A DNA stretch of 57,555 nucleotides, taken from positions 1 through 57,555 of the IMG/VR virus record IMGVR_UViG_3300044251_000011; one strand, 5' to 3'. The first letter of the stretch is position 1. The number at the start of each line of letters is the position of its first letter. The translations under genes were made by a program, and so were the position numbers. Below, in pieces: positions 45,699 through 52,997 of this stretch. The notes beneath the pieces are model-generated. The model searched no databases. It saw nothing but the letters and a program-made list of their open reading frames with translations, and had not been told where the DNA came from. Source of the stretch: a virus.

Positions 45699-45841
45699 TG
45701 GACTACAAGGACGGGCACTGGTGGGACGAGGGCGGCTGGGTCCGCTGGCACGTCGTCCGCCGGGTGCGCTGGCATGTCGCCGGGGTGCGGGACCGGCTCG
45801 CCACCCGGAAGGCGAACCGCTCGCGGGACATCGTTGGTTGA
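45698..45841 (+). CDS. Trp-rich small protein
   Basis: 47 residues from GTG 45698 (TAGTG overlap): VDYKDGHWWDEGGWVRWHVV, with VRWHV occurring twice. Its stop lies in the TTGACA of the next promoter. Confidence 0.5.
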   Translation: MDYKDGHWWDEGGWVRWHVVRRVRWHVAGVRDRLATRKANRSRDIVG

Positions 45842-45866
45842 CACTTCACCGTCACGCCTGTAAAGT
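45838..45866 (+). promoter_or_regulatory. Early promoter with operator
   Basis: TTGACA (45838-45843), 17 bp, TAAAGT (45861-45866); operator TTGAC-ACTTCACC-GTCAC at 45838-45855. Confidence 0.88.
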
Positions 45867-45911
45867 AAGTCGTGTCAGGGGGAACGGCCCCCGGACGGGG
45901 AGGAGATCGAG

Positions 45912-46178
45912 ATGAACATGAGCAACGAACACCACGAGGGCGTCGGGTTCGCGGGCCTGGAGGTGGAGGAACTTCAGGGCATCATCGCGGCGGCCAAGGA
46001 CAAGCTGGAGAACACGGTCCTGGGCCTGATCGTCACGGCCGTGGGCGAGCCCGCCCGGACCGAGGCGGGGGCAAACGCCCTGGCGTTCGCCTCGGGCCTG
46101 GTGGACCGGCTCACCGAGGACATGGGGATCTGTGAGGCCGTCAAGGCCGAGCTGAACCGGTACGCCGGGGGCTTCTGA
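45912..46178 (+). CDS. Hypothetical early protein
   Basis: 88 residues, MNMSNEHHEGVGFAGLEVEELQGIIAAAKDKLENTVLGLIVTAVGE..., helical. GGGGAGGAGATCGAG ribosome site. Last gene before the convergent lysis genes. No family recognised. Confidence 0.78.
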   Translation: MNMSNEHHEGVGFAGLEVEELQGIIAAAKDKLENTVLGLIVTAVGEPARTEAGANALAFASGLVDRLTEDMGICEAVKAELNRYAGGF

Positions 46179-46190
46179 CCCCAGACAGAG

Positions 46191-46227
46191 AACGGCCCCC
46201 GACCTCGACAGTGAGGCGGGGGCCGTT
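46191..46227 (+). terminator. Terminator between convergent early and lysis genes
   Basis: AACGGCCCCCG (46191-46201) pairs with CGGGGGCCGTT (46217-46227), then CCGTTTG; may serve both strands. Confidence 0.8.
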
Positions 46228-46250
46228 CCGTTTGAGCAGTCGGACCGAGC

Positions 46251-46619
46251 CTAGCGGACCTGGCCCGTGGACAGCGCCGTGGGAGCCTGGTCGGCGGCCG
46301 GGGTCACCTGGGGCCGGATGCCGAACAGCGCGAACCCGGCCAGGATGATGGCACCGAGCCCGGTCACGAACGCGTCCGAGACCGCGAAGTTGTACTCCGC
46401 GAACAGCGCGGAGCCAGCGGCCACGGCACCGACGAACAGCGCCGGGGCGATGGGCCGCGTGGTGAGCGCGATCAGCACGGCCGCGAGCGCCGTGGTGATG
46501 GCCGTCGCCTGGCCCGCGTTCAGCCAGTCCAAGCCGAGCGAGACCAGCCAGGTGACCAGCGCGCCACCGAGGCCGATCCACAGCGCGGGCTCGCGCCCGA
46601 AAATCTTGATCTGGGTCAT
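46251..46619 (-). CDS. Holin
   Basis: 122 residues, three or four hydrophobic segments (ALWIGLGGALVTWLVSLGLDWL, AITTALAAVLIALTT, ALFVGAVAAGSALFAEY, AFVTGLGAIILAGFALFGI) and a short polar tail. Directly below the endolysin gene, as expected of the membrane-pore protein that times lysis. Confidence 0.85.
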   Translation of the reverse strand: MTQIKIFGREPALWIGLGGALVTWLVSLGLDWLNAGQATAITTALAAVLIALTTRPIAPALFVGAVAAGSALFAEYNFAVSDAFVTGLGAIILAGFALFGIRPQVTPAADQAPTALSTGQVR

Positions 46620-46624
46620 CCGTC

Positions 46625-47368
46625 CTACCTCCCGATGATCTTCACGATGGGAGCCCAGGTCTTGGGGCCAGCGACCCCATCGACCTTCAGCCCCCGCATG
46701 TCCTGGTACCAGCGGACACCGGCCCGGGTCTTGTCCCCGAACTTGCCGTCCGCCTTACCGGCCCGCTCCCCGATGAACCCCTGGAGCGCGAGCACGTCCT
46801 GGCCCTCGGCGTTCTTGCTGACCGAGTTCTCCCGCGAGCCGTTCGGGTAGTCCTTCAGCCCGGTCGGCTTGGGGGTCGGCTTGGTCGGGGGCCGGACCAC
46901 CACGACCGTAACGAGGGTCTTCAGGCCCAGCGTGCCCTTCCAGCCGTCCGCCGTCTGGGTGTAGTCGCCCGACAAGTGGAGGTGCTGGTCGTGCTTGTTC
47001 GCGCCGGTGTACGTCCGGGTCTTCCAGCCGTCCGAGCGCGACCAGATCCGGCCGTTGAAGATCAGGTACCGGAACGGGACGTACGTCCCGGCCCGAGCCC
47101 GTTTCACCAGGTACTGGACCAGGGTCTCCATCGTGACCTTGCGGCCCGAGGCGTCGCGGAGATCCTTGTCCACGTCGATGGCGCGGACCTCATCGAGAGA
47201 GTCCCCGTCCTTGTACTCCGCCCGGCCGCTCTTGTCGGGGTTGTGGCCCGAGGTGCCGGACTGGTGCGCCTGGTCCCCGATCCAGCCGTCGCTCGCCTTG
47301 TCCCGCTTGGGGAACACGGTGTTGAACTCGGCCCGGACGGTCTGGAGCCCGATGGTCAGTACGGCCAT
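46625..47368 (-). CDS. Endolysin: M15-like peptidase plus peptidoglycan-binding domain
   Basis: 247 residues. SGTSGHNPDKSGRAEYKDGDSLDEVRAIDVDKDL and KHDQHLHLS supply the zinc-binding His, Asp and His of a VanY/M15-like peptidase. A Pro-rich linker (PPTKPTPKPTG) joins a C-terminal peptidoglycan-binding-1 domain (DVLALQGFIGERAGKADGKFGDKTRAGVRWYQDMRGL). ATG at 47368. No signal peptide, so it needs the holin at 46251. Confidence 0.88.
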   Translation of the reverse strand: MAVLTIGLQTVRAEFNTVFPKRDKASDGWIGDQAHQSGTSGHNPDKSGRAEYKDGDSLDEVRAIDVDKDLRDASGRKVTMETLVQYLVKRARAGTYVPFRYLIFNGRIWSRSDGWKTRTYTGANKHDQHLHLSGDYTQTADGWKGTLGLKTLVTVVVVRPPTKPTPKPTGLKDYPNGSRENSVSKNAEGQDVLALQGFIGERAGKADGKFGDKTRAGVRWYQDMRGLKVDGVAGPKTWAPIVKIIGR

Positions 47369-47370
47369 GA

Positions 47371-47535
47371 TCAGACCTCCTCGTCCTCGGCCAGGTCCAC
47401 GGTCTCGTTCGGCCAGTCGGTGGCCCCCTCGTCGTCCCACGGGTCCAGGACCACGGGGCCGATGTGCGCCTCGGGGTCCTCGTCGGGGACGGGGTGACCG
47501 GCGGTCAGATCCTGGGTCGTCTCAGCGTCCGTCAA
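47371..47535 (-). CDS. Small acidic protein
   Basis: 54 residues from TTG 47535, preceded by GGAGGAGGACACA: MTDAETTQDLTAGHPVPDED..., strongly acidic. Function unknown; lies just above the endolysin gene. Confidence 0.6.
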   Translation of the reverse strand: MTDAETTQDLTAGHPVPDEDPEAHIGPVVLDPWDDEGATDWPNETVDLAEDEEV

Positions 47536-47575
47536 TGTGTCCTCCTCCTGTCGCTGTTACTTCACAGTAACAGCT

Positions 47576-47761
47576 TCAGCGCTTACTCCGCCTGGTGCGG
47601 GCCGCCTTCCGCGCCATGCGCGAGCGCTGGGCGTGGCTCTCGCCAGCGTTGGCGATGCGGGCCGCCTTGCTCTTGCTCATGCCCTTGCGCCTCAGCGCCC
47701 GGTACACGTTGTGGCGGCCCGGGGTCACGTACCCCTTGCGGCCACCGGCTGATGACACCAT
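47576..47761 (-). CDS. Small very basic protein
   Basis: 61 residues. RHNVYRALRRKGMSKSKAARIANAGESHAQRSRMARKAARTRRSKR resembles phage proteins with a k-r-GmsKskAAriaN motif, thought to bind nucleic acid. ATG at 47761 chosen for GGAGGAGG eight nt upstream; GTG 47770 is inside the ribosome site. Confidence 0.75.
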   Translation of the reverse strand: MVSSAGGRKGYVTPGRHNVYRALRRKGMSKSKAARIANAGESHAQRSRMARKAARTRRSKR

Positions 47762-47796
47762 GCCGACCACCTCCTCCCCTACCGTACCCAGTCGCC

Positions 47797-47814
47797 TTGA
47801 CTGTGAAGTGTCAA
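47797..47814. promoter_or_regulatory. Operator palindrome, possible weak promoter
   Basis: TTGAC-TGTGAAGT-GTCAA. On the minus strand TTGACA is followed at 17 bp by CTGGGT, a poor -10. Confidence 0.7.
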
Positions 47815-47820
47815 CGGCGA

Positions 47821-47849
47821 ACGGCCCCGGACCATGAGGTCCGGGGCCG
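47821..47849 (-). terminator. Terminator below gene 47866-48306
   Basis: CGGCCCCGGACC pairs with GGTCCGGGGCCG across a 4-6 nt loop. Confidence 0.65.
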
Positions 47850-47865
47850 CTCTGGGGAGGAAGGG

Positions 47866-48306
47866 TCAGGGGTGGTTCTGGCGGGCCAGGACGAGGCCCT
47901 GGCTCTCCAGCTTGGCCGTGATGGCGCGAGCCCGGCGGAACAGCGGGCCGTCCTCACGCTCGGTCGCGTGGAGGACTTCCTGGATCGTGCTCTGGACCTC
48001 GCGGTCCTCGGCCGCCACGAGCGAGTCCGCGCCGATCATGCGCATGAACCAGTCGGCCGCCGTGCCGACCCCGGAGCCACCGGCACCGCGCGGCCCGGTG
48101 TACTTCTCCGCGATGGCGGCGGCCATCGCGTGCTCCAGCGTGTTGAACCACTCGCTGGTGTCCCCGGCCTGGGCACCCACGGTGTTGGCCGTGAACCCGT
48201 ACAGCTTGCGGCCCTCGTAGGTGTCGCTGATCTGGCGGCCGTCGATCTCGAAGAACTGCCACGCGCCGATCGTCCAGCGCTCCGTGGGGTACAGCTCGCG
48301 CGCCAT
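47866..48306 (-). CDS. Hypothetical protein
   Basis: 146 residues, MARELYPTERWTIGAWQFFEIDGRQISDTYEGRKLYGFTANTVGA..., a beta-rich start followed by helices. ATGA overlap with the gene upstream. No family recognised. Confidence 0.75.
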   Translation of the reverse strand: MARELYPTERWTIGAWQFFEIDGRQISDTYEGRKLYGFTANTVGAQAGDTSEWFNTLEHAMAAAIAEKYTGPRGAGGSGVGTAADWFMRMIGADSLVAAEDREVQSTIQEVLHATEREDGPLFRRARAITAKLESQGLVLARQNHP

Positions 48307-48851
48307 CACTTCACCGTCCCGTAGTTCGGGGCCACGCCGACCTCGCGCGCCGCGTCGTTGATCATGTTCAGGATGTCGGCCAGGACGAACTCCTGGTCCG
48401 GGACCAGCTTCACGTCCCGGTGGCCCATGCTCACCTGGTTCTCGTGCGAGCCCTCGGCCCAGCCCTGGACAGCGCGGGCCATCGCGGCCAGCGCGTTGTT
48501 CGCCCCGTTCACCCGGGCAGTCATGATGTCGCCCAGCTCGGCCTCGGGCAGCGCGGCCACCTTCTCGGCCGCGCGCTTCTCGGTCCACGCGGCCTCGGCG
48601 TCGGCGGCCGACTCGATGGCGTTGTCCAGCTTCAGGTTGAACACCATCGTCTGGATCGTGTGCACGACCTGGCCCGCCGCACGCGGGTAGGTCTGGAACT
48701 CCAGGTCCCGCTCGGGGGCCGTGGCGGACAAGATGTTCCGCTTGGCCTCGCGCTCGATCTGGTCGGCCGTGTCTCGCATCCGGCTCACGGTGTCCGCGAT
48801 GTTCCGCTCCAGGCGGGCTCGCGCGCTCGCTTCCCAATCTCGTTCGGTCAT
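48306..48851 (-). CDS. Hypothetical helical protein, leaderless
   Basis: 181 residues, MTERDWEASARARLERNIADTVSRMRDTADQIEREAKRNI..., mostly helical. The ATG lies 7 nt below TAAGGT without a ribosome site, so the mRNA is probably leaderless. Function unknown. Confidence 0.78.
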   Translation of the reverse strand: MTERDWEASARARLERNIADTVSRMRDTADQIEREAKRNILSATAPERDLEFQTYPRAAGQVVHTIQTMVFNLKLDNAIESAADAEAAWTEKRAAEKVAALPEAELGDIMTARVNGANNALAAMARAVQGWAEGSHENQVSMGHRDVKLVPDQEFVLADILNMINDAAREVGVAPNYGTVK

Positions 48852-48858
48852 GGGTTAG

Positions 48859-48887
48859 ACCTTACCGCCAGGACTGCAAGGTGTCAA
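48859..48887 (-). promoter_or_regulatory. Early promoter (half operator) within the terminase stop
   Basis: Minus strand TTGACA (48882-48887), 17 bp, TAAGGT (48859-48864). The terminase stop codon is part of the -35. Confidence 0.8.
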
Positions 48888-50362
48888 CTCAGCGGGGAGA
48901 GTCCCGTGGTCGGGAGCGCGCCGACCGGCTCCACGAACCCAGCGCCGGAGCCGCCCTTGTGGCGGTCCGCCCACATCGCCATAGCGATGGCGTCCCCCCG
49001 GTCCGGCGAGCGGCCCAGCCGCTCCACCACCTTGTCCTTGGGCTCCACCTTGATCTTGGGCGGGACGCCGGTGTCCACGCCCCAGCGCGGGGTGGTCAGG
49101 TCCGAGATCATGAGGTCGTTCGGGGGGAGCGCCAGGGTCGGCTCGAACGCCGGGTCCAGCAGCTCGCGGAGGTTCCAGTACGCGGCCGACCGGGTGTTGG
49201 TGAACCCGAACTTGCCGGACCGGTCCCGGGTGTGCGCCTTGCCCGAGCCGGTGTACGCCAGCGGCCGAGCGCCCAGCTCGCGGAGCCGGTCGAACACACC
49301 GGCCCCGAGGCCGATCACGTCGATGATGGCGCGGCCTTCCCGGCCCTGGACCATGCCCACGGTCGCCATCGTGTCGCGCCGCCGGTTGCCTTCCAGGGTG
49401 ATGGCCCAGCCGTCGCGCGCCGCCAGGACCGTCTCGTCCCCGCCCCGGCCCACGTCCACGCCGGTCCAGAGCGGCCCGCCCGGGGAGGGTCGGCCAGCCC
49501 GGTCCCACTCGTGCCACCTCTCGATCGCCGCCTCCAGCCAGGCCAGCGGGATCACGCTGTCCTCGTCGCTGGCGTGGAACTCGCCCAGTACGCGGTTGTG
49601 GTAGACCGCGCTGTCCGCTCCCCACTGGACGCGCCGTTGGTCGGCCCAGGACCGCGAGATCCGGCCGGACTCGATGGCTTCCTCCAGCGTGACGTGTCGG
49701 GTCCACCAGTCCTCGAACCCGGGTGCGCGCCGGTGGATCTCGTAGAACCGGCCGGACGGCGGGCCGGGCGTGCTCATGGCGAACGCGTAGGCGTTGTCCG
49801 CTGTGTCGGGACCGGCGTTCGAGAACGCGCCCTCGATCGAGTCCCAGGTGGCCGGGGGCACGATCTTTGCCTCGTCAAGGAGATACAGCAGCTCCTCGGC
49901 GTGCGCGCCCTCGATCCGCTCGGGCTGGTTGCTCGCCACGGCCGTGGCCGCGCCGTACTGAAGCTTCAGCCGGAGGTCCAACAGCTCGCTGTTCGGCTTG
50001 TACGGCGCGCGGCCCAGGGTCTCGAAGTCGATCCGGCCCGCCCACTTGTGGATCTCCGGCCAGAGGTAGACCTCCAGGTGACGCCAGGCGGACGCCGTGG
50101 TGATGATCTTCCAGTCCTTGCCCATCAGGTCCCGGGTCGTGGCGAACCAGTTCACCAGCACCGCGCCCATGAACGACTTCCCCAGGCCGTGAGGGCCACG
50201 CACGGCAACCCGGTGCTGGACGGGGAGTGCGTCCAACACCTCGCCCTGGTAGCCCGCCAGATCGACAGCGAGGCAGTCTCGCGCCCAGGTCACCGGCGAG
50301 TTCTTCCAGCGGTCGAGCCGGGTCCGCGCCAGGTACTTGGTCGCCAGGTCCACGGTCGTCAT
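48884..50362 (-). CDS. terL: Terminase large subunit
   Basis: 492 residues; ATP-driven motor and nuclease that packages the phage DNA into the prohead through the portal. Walker A RGPHGLGKS (55-63), Walker B LLYLLDEA (160-167), coupling motif FAMSTPG, and the RNase H-like nuclease start TGVDVGRGGDETVLAARDG with the late DRGDAIAMAMW acidic pair. ATG at 50362 overlaps the stop of the small gene upstream. Confidence 0.95.
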   Translation of the reverse strand: MTTVDLATKYLARTRLDRWKNSPVTWARDCLAVDLAGYQGEVLDALPVQHRVAVRGPHGLGKSFMGAVLVNWFATTRDLMGKDWKIITTASAWRHLEVYLWPEIHKWAGRIDFETLGRAPYKPNSELLDLRLKLQYGAATAVASNQPERIEGAHAEELLYLLDEAKIVPPATWDSIEGAFSNAGPDTADNAYAFAMSTPGPPSGRFYEIHRRAPGFEDWWTRHVTLEEAIESGRISRSWADQRRVQWGADSAVYHNRVLGEFHASDEDSVIPLAWLEAAIERWHEWDRAGRPSPGGPLWTGVDVGRGGDETVLAARDGWAITLEGNRRRDTMATVGMVQGREGRAIIDVIGLGAGVFDRLRELGARPLAYTGSGKAHTRDRSGKFGFTNTRSAAYWNLRELLDPAFEPTLALPPNDLMISDLTTPRWGVDTGVPPKIKVEPKDKVVERLGRSPDRGDAIAMAMWADRHKGGSGAGFVEPVGALPTTGLSPLS

Positions 50363-50532
50363 CGCGTCACGCCCATCACTCGCTGGAACTCGGCCACGGT
50401 CGGGGCCGGTCCGCTCCCCCGGGTGCTCCGGCGCGCCACGCGCTTGCGCACCGTGCCGGGCTTCCAGTGCTGGCACCCGGTGTCCGCCGGGACCAGCTCG
50501 GCGCACGCGCCGCACGGCCGGACCGCGATCAT
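50359..50532 (-). CDS. Small Cys-containing protein between terminase genes
   Basis: 57 residues: MIAVRPCGACAELVPADTGC then QHWKPGTVRKRVARRSTRGS and a short tail. C-x2-C and C/H spacing suggests a zinc site. Start and stop overlap both terminase genes (ATGA), which supports it. Confidence 0.65.
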   Translation of the reverse strand: MIAVRPCGACAELVPADTGCQHWKPGTVRKRVARRSTRGSGPAPTVAEFQRVMGVTR

Positions 50533-51227
50533 GCGCCCAGCTCGATCGAGCCGAGGTGCGCCCGGATCAGCGCCGGGACCATCGCCTCCTGGTCCGGAGT
50601 GAGCTGGAGCCCGGCCAGAATGATCATGATCCGGGAGACCACCGCGTCACCCCAGCGTTCGGCCAGCCCGATCATCTTGTCCGAGATCCCCATGTCGTGC
50701 GCCGTCTTGGCGTACTTCACCACGCGGTCCCGCTCGGCGGCCTCCAGCATCACCAGGGCGCGCGCTTCCTCGCTGACCGCGTAGATATTGCCGTCCTTGC
50801 CAGCCGCGCCGTACCGGTACCCGATCAGGCCGTTCTTGCCGCTGGTGTCCCCGGCGTCCACGTCGGCCTCGTCGGTGCCGTCGATCCGGACCTGGCGCTC
50901 CAGGAGCTGGCCGTACAGGTTGGCGCGGAGCCAGGTCTGTTGCAGCATCCCGAGCACGGCCGCGCTGGAGTCGATCCCCTGGCCCTCGGCGGCCACGCCG
51001 ATGGCGGACCAGGCGGAGATCCGGGTCTCGCCCTTGACCTTGGCGACCTCCTTGGACACCCCGCTGTGGATCTTGCACGCGTCGGTACCCCGGATGGCCG
51101 GGCCGTGGCACTCGCCCCGGTTCTTGCTCCGGTTCTTGGTGCACTCCAGCCGGGTGTGGTCCCCGCACCAGCGAGCGCCGCCTGGGTTGTACGTAGGGCC
51201 GAGCCTCGGGCCAGGGTTACCAGTCAT
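50529..51227 (-). CDS. Terminase small subunit-like protein
   Basis: 232 residues. The N-terminal CGDHTRLECTKNRSKNRGECHGPAIRGTDACKIHSGVS has the Cys/His knuckle (C-H-G-A-GT-ACK-HsG) typical of actinophage small terminase proteins, followed by helices likely to oligomerise. Position directly above TerL agrees. Leaderless start: TAGGAT ends 6 nt before ATG 51227. Confidence 0.75.
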   Translation of the reverse strand: MTGNPGPRLGPTYNPGGARWCGDHTRLECTKNRSKNRGECHGPAIRGTDACKIHSGVSKEVAKVKGETRISAWSAIGVAAEGQGIDSSAAVLGMLQQTWLRANLYGQLLERQVRIDGTDEADVDAGDTSGKNGLIGYRYGAAGKDGNIYAVSEEARALVMLEAAERDRVVKYAKTAHDMGISDKMIGLAERWGDAVVSRIMIILAGLQLTPDQEAMVPALIRAHLGSIELGA

Positions 51228-51233
51228 GGTGTC

Positions 51234-51259
51234 ATCCTAATCTGAGACCAGGGGGCATC
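51234..51259 (-). promoter_or_regulatory. Late-type leaderless promoter of the packaging operon
   Basis: Minus strand GATGCCCCCT (51250-51259), 10 bp, TAGGAT (51234-51239), 6 nt, ATG. Confidence 0.75.
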
Positions 51260-51272
51260 CCACCTCGGAGCC

Positions 51273-51290
51273 GTGACAGTGAAGTGTCAC
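51273..51290. promoter_or_regulatory. Operator palindrome above the packaging operon
   Basis: GTGAC-AGTGAAGT-GTCAC, symmetrical, 13 bp upstream of the late box at 51250. Confidence 0.65.
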
Positions 51291-51303
51291 CCCTCGGACG
51301 CAC

Positions 51304-51348
51304 CAGCGCCCGGCCAGGGGACGGGGAGGTCAACCTGGCCGGGCGCTG
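51304..51348 (-). terminator. Strong terminator below the LPXTG gene
   Basis: CAGCGCCCGGCCAGG (51304-51318) pairs perfectly with CCTGGCCGGGCGCTG (51334-51348). Confidence 0.75.
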
Positions 51349-51399
51349 GGCGGGGCGGCCCCAGATCCCGGGACGGGGCCGCGCGTGGGGCGTGACTGA

Positions 51400-52242
51400 T
51401 CAGCCCTCGAACGTCACCTTACGGCGACGCGCGAGGAGAATCAGCCCCGCGCCCGTGCCAACCACCAGCGCGCCGATCACGGCGAACATGCCCACGCCGG
51501 GGCCGGTGACGGGCAGGGACGGGCCACCGGCGACCGGCGCGGCCGAGGAGCTGGCCGTGGTGCTCGGCTTGGCGCTCCCCGAGGTGCTGGCGCTCGCGCT
51601 GGCCGAGGCCGAGGCGGACGCGCTGGCGCTCGCGCTGGCCGAGGTGCTGGCACTGGCCGAGGCCGAGGCGGACGCCGGGGCGCACGTGAGCGGGTAGCTC
51701 TCGCCGTTGAACGTCACCTTGGAGACCACGGTGGTCACGGTGCCGGGCGGGTTCTTGGTGTAGCCCACACCGAACGAGACCACCCGGTGCGACCGGTCCA
51801 CGGGCGGCATCGTCACCAGGACGGCCGGGTCCGCGTTCTCGTAGAAGTTGCCGCCGGTGGTCAGCTCCCAGAGGTGCGTGGAGCGGTTGTACCGCAGCGT
51901 GCCGTACCCGGTGCCATCGGTGTCCACGACCTCGACCGAGAAGAACGAGGACTGGTCCGGGGCCGGGGCGGCCACGTAGTCACCGGCGCTCAGGTCGTCC
52001 ACCGTCACGCCCGAGACCGCGTGGTGGATCAGGTCGGCGGGCTTGAACTTCAGCCCGGCCACGGTGGCCTCGGGCTTGCGGTCGGCCTCGTCGGGGTTCA
52101 CGTACCAGCCCGCCAGGTTCGGGCACGTGGCGAACGAGGGACCGGGGGTCTCGGTGGCGGCGGCCGGAGCCGCGAGGGCCACCAGCCCGGCGGCCACGAG
52201 GCCCGCCATCGCGGCGAGCGCGGCGGCCAGTCGGGTCTTCAT
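51400..52242 (-). CDS. Secreted LPXTG cell-wall-anchored surface protein
   Basis: 280 residues. Signal peptide at 1-29 (MKTRLAAALAAMAGLVAAGL, AxA cut), a beta-rich extracellular domain (30-185) with two likely disulphide Cys, a (Ser-Ala)n stalk (about 188-218), then LPVTG (242-246), a transmembrane helix (GMFAVIGALVVGTGAGLILLA) and RRRK. This is a full sortase substrate and must be displayed by a host sortase. It has its own promoter (52289-52318). It could block superinfection, change adhesion or alter the wall; which is unknown. Confidence 0.88.
   Translation of the reverse strand: MKTRLAAALAAMAGLVAAGLVALAAPAAATETPGPSFATCPNLAGWYVNPDEADRKPEATVAGLKFKPADLIHHAVSGVTVDDLSAGDYVAAPAPDQSSFFSVEVVDTDGTGYGTLRYNRSTHLWELTTGGNFYENADPAVLVTMPPVDRSHRVVSFGVGYTKNPPGTVTTVVSKVTFNGESYPLTCAPASASASASASTSASASASASASASASASASTSGSAKPSTTASSSAAPVAGGPSLPVTGPGVGMFAVIGALVVGTGAGLILLARRRKVTFEG
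51590..51678. repeat. Ser-Ala codon repeat encoding the stalk
   Basis: Tandem GCSGCS-type hexamers (forward strand gaggcsgacgcgctggc-like units) that encode alternating Ser-Ala in the LPXTG protein. Length could vary by slippage. Confidence 0.65.
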
Positions 52243-52288
52243 CAGTTCGGTTTCCTTCCGGTTGCGGACAGATCAGGTACGAGGCGGA

Positions 52289-52318
52289 ACCTTACAGCTA
52301 TCACGGGGAGGTGGTCAA
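52289..52318 (-). promoter_or_regulatory. Promoter of the LPXTG gene
   Basis: Minus strand TTGACC (52313-52318), 18 bp, TAAGGT (52289-52294). Operator palindrome absent. Confidence 0.7.
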
Positions 52319-52320
52319 GC

Positions 52321-52932
52321 CTACGCGGGTGCCCATCCGTACGAGCACGCGCCGACCCGGTACCAGCGCTCGGCCGTGATCTCCTGGTTGACCGGGAACT
52401 CCACGGCCTCGCCGGGGGCGAGCGTGACGCTCTTGGAGAACTTCAGCGCCGCCTCCCCCGTCACCGGCCACTGGACCCAGACCTGGCCGGTCTGAGGCTT
52501 GGTGCTGGTGTTCGTCGCGGTCACCGTGGCGACCAGGCCGTACTCCCCGATGATCTTCTTTTCGCACGTGCCGGTGGTCGTCACGCTCGCGCCGACCGGC
52601 ACGGTGATGGCCGGGACCGGCCCGCTCTTGTCGGTCAGGCCGAGCACCACCGCGCCGGAGCACAGGATGAACAGCCCGCCCAGCACGATCGAGACCCAGG
52701 CCCACGCGGGCATCCCCTTGCGCTTCTCGCCCGGGGTCAGCCATCCGTGCTGGACGCCCAGATCCTGGTGGACCTGGCTGTCCCACGGCGGGCGGCCGGG
52801 GCTGTGCCACGGGATCTCGTCGTCCGGCGGGGGGACCTCCTCCGCCCGGTATCCGTGCGCCGCCAGGGTCTCGGGCCAGCTCACGCTCGCCTTGCCGGGG
52901 TGGAACGTCGCCTCGCGCTTGTGGTCGGTCAT
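52321..52932 (-). CDS. Membrane-anchored protein with extracytoplasmic beta domain
   Basis: 203 residues. An N-terminal cytoplasmic part (about 1-75; PPPDDEIPWHSPGRPPWDSQVHQD), one transmembrane helix (AWAWVSIVLGGLFILCSGAVVLGL), and an exported beta-sandwich-like domain (GLVATVTATNTSTKPQTGQVWVQWPV, VTLAPGEAVEFPVN) with Cys residues near its ends. It resembles DUF2510/DUF4352-type actinobacterial anchored proteins. It may work with the LPXTG protein next to it. Confidence 0.75.
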   Translation of the reverse strand: MTDHKREATFHPGKASVSWPETLAAHGYRAEEVPPPDDEIPWHSPGRPPWDSQVHQDLGVQHGWLTPGEKRKGMPAWAWVSIVLGGLFILCSGAVVLGLTDKSGPVPAITVPVGASVTTTGTCEKKIIGEYGLVATVTATNTSTKPQTGQVWVQWPVTGEAALKFSKSVTLAPGEAVEFPVNQEITAERWYRVGACSYGWAPA

Positions 52933-52960
52933 CGTCTCGCCTCTCGGTGTCAGGTTCTCC

Positions 52961-52986
52961 GGGGCCGCGCCGGTCGGCGCGGCCCC
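52961..52986 (-). terminator. Terminator below the replication protein
   Basis: GGGGCCGCGCC (52961-52971) pairs with GGCGCGGCCCC (52976-52986), 4-nt loop. Confidence 0.7.
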
Positions 52987-52997
52987 CTCCGTCGTGC

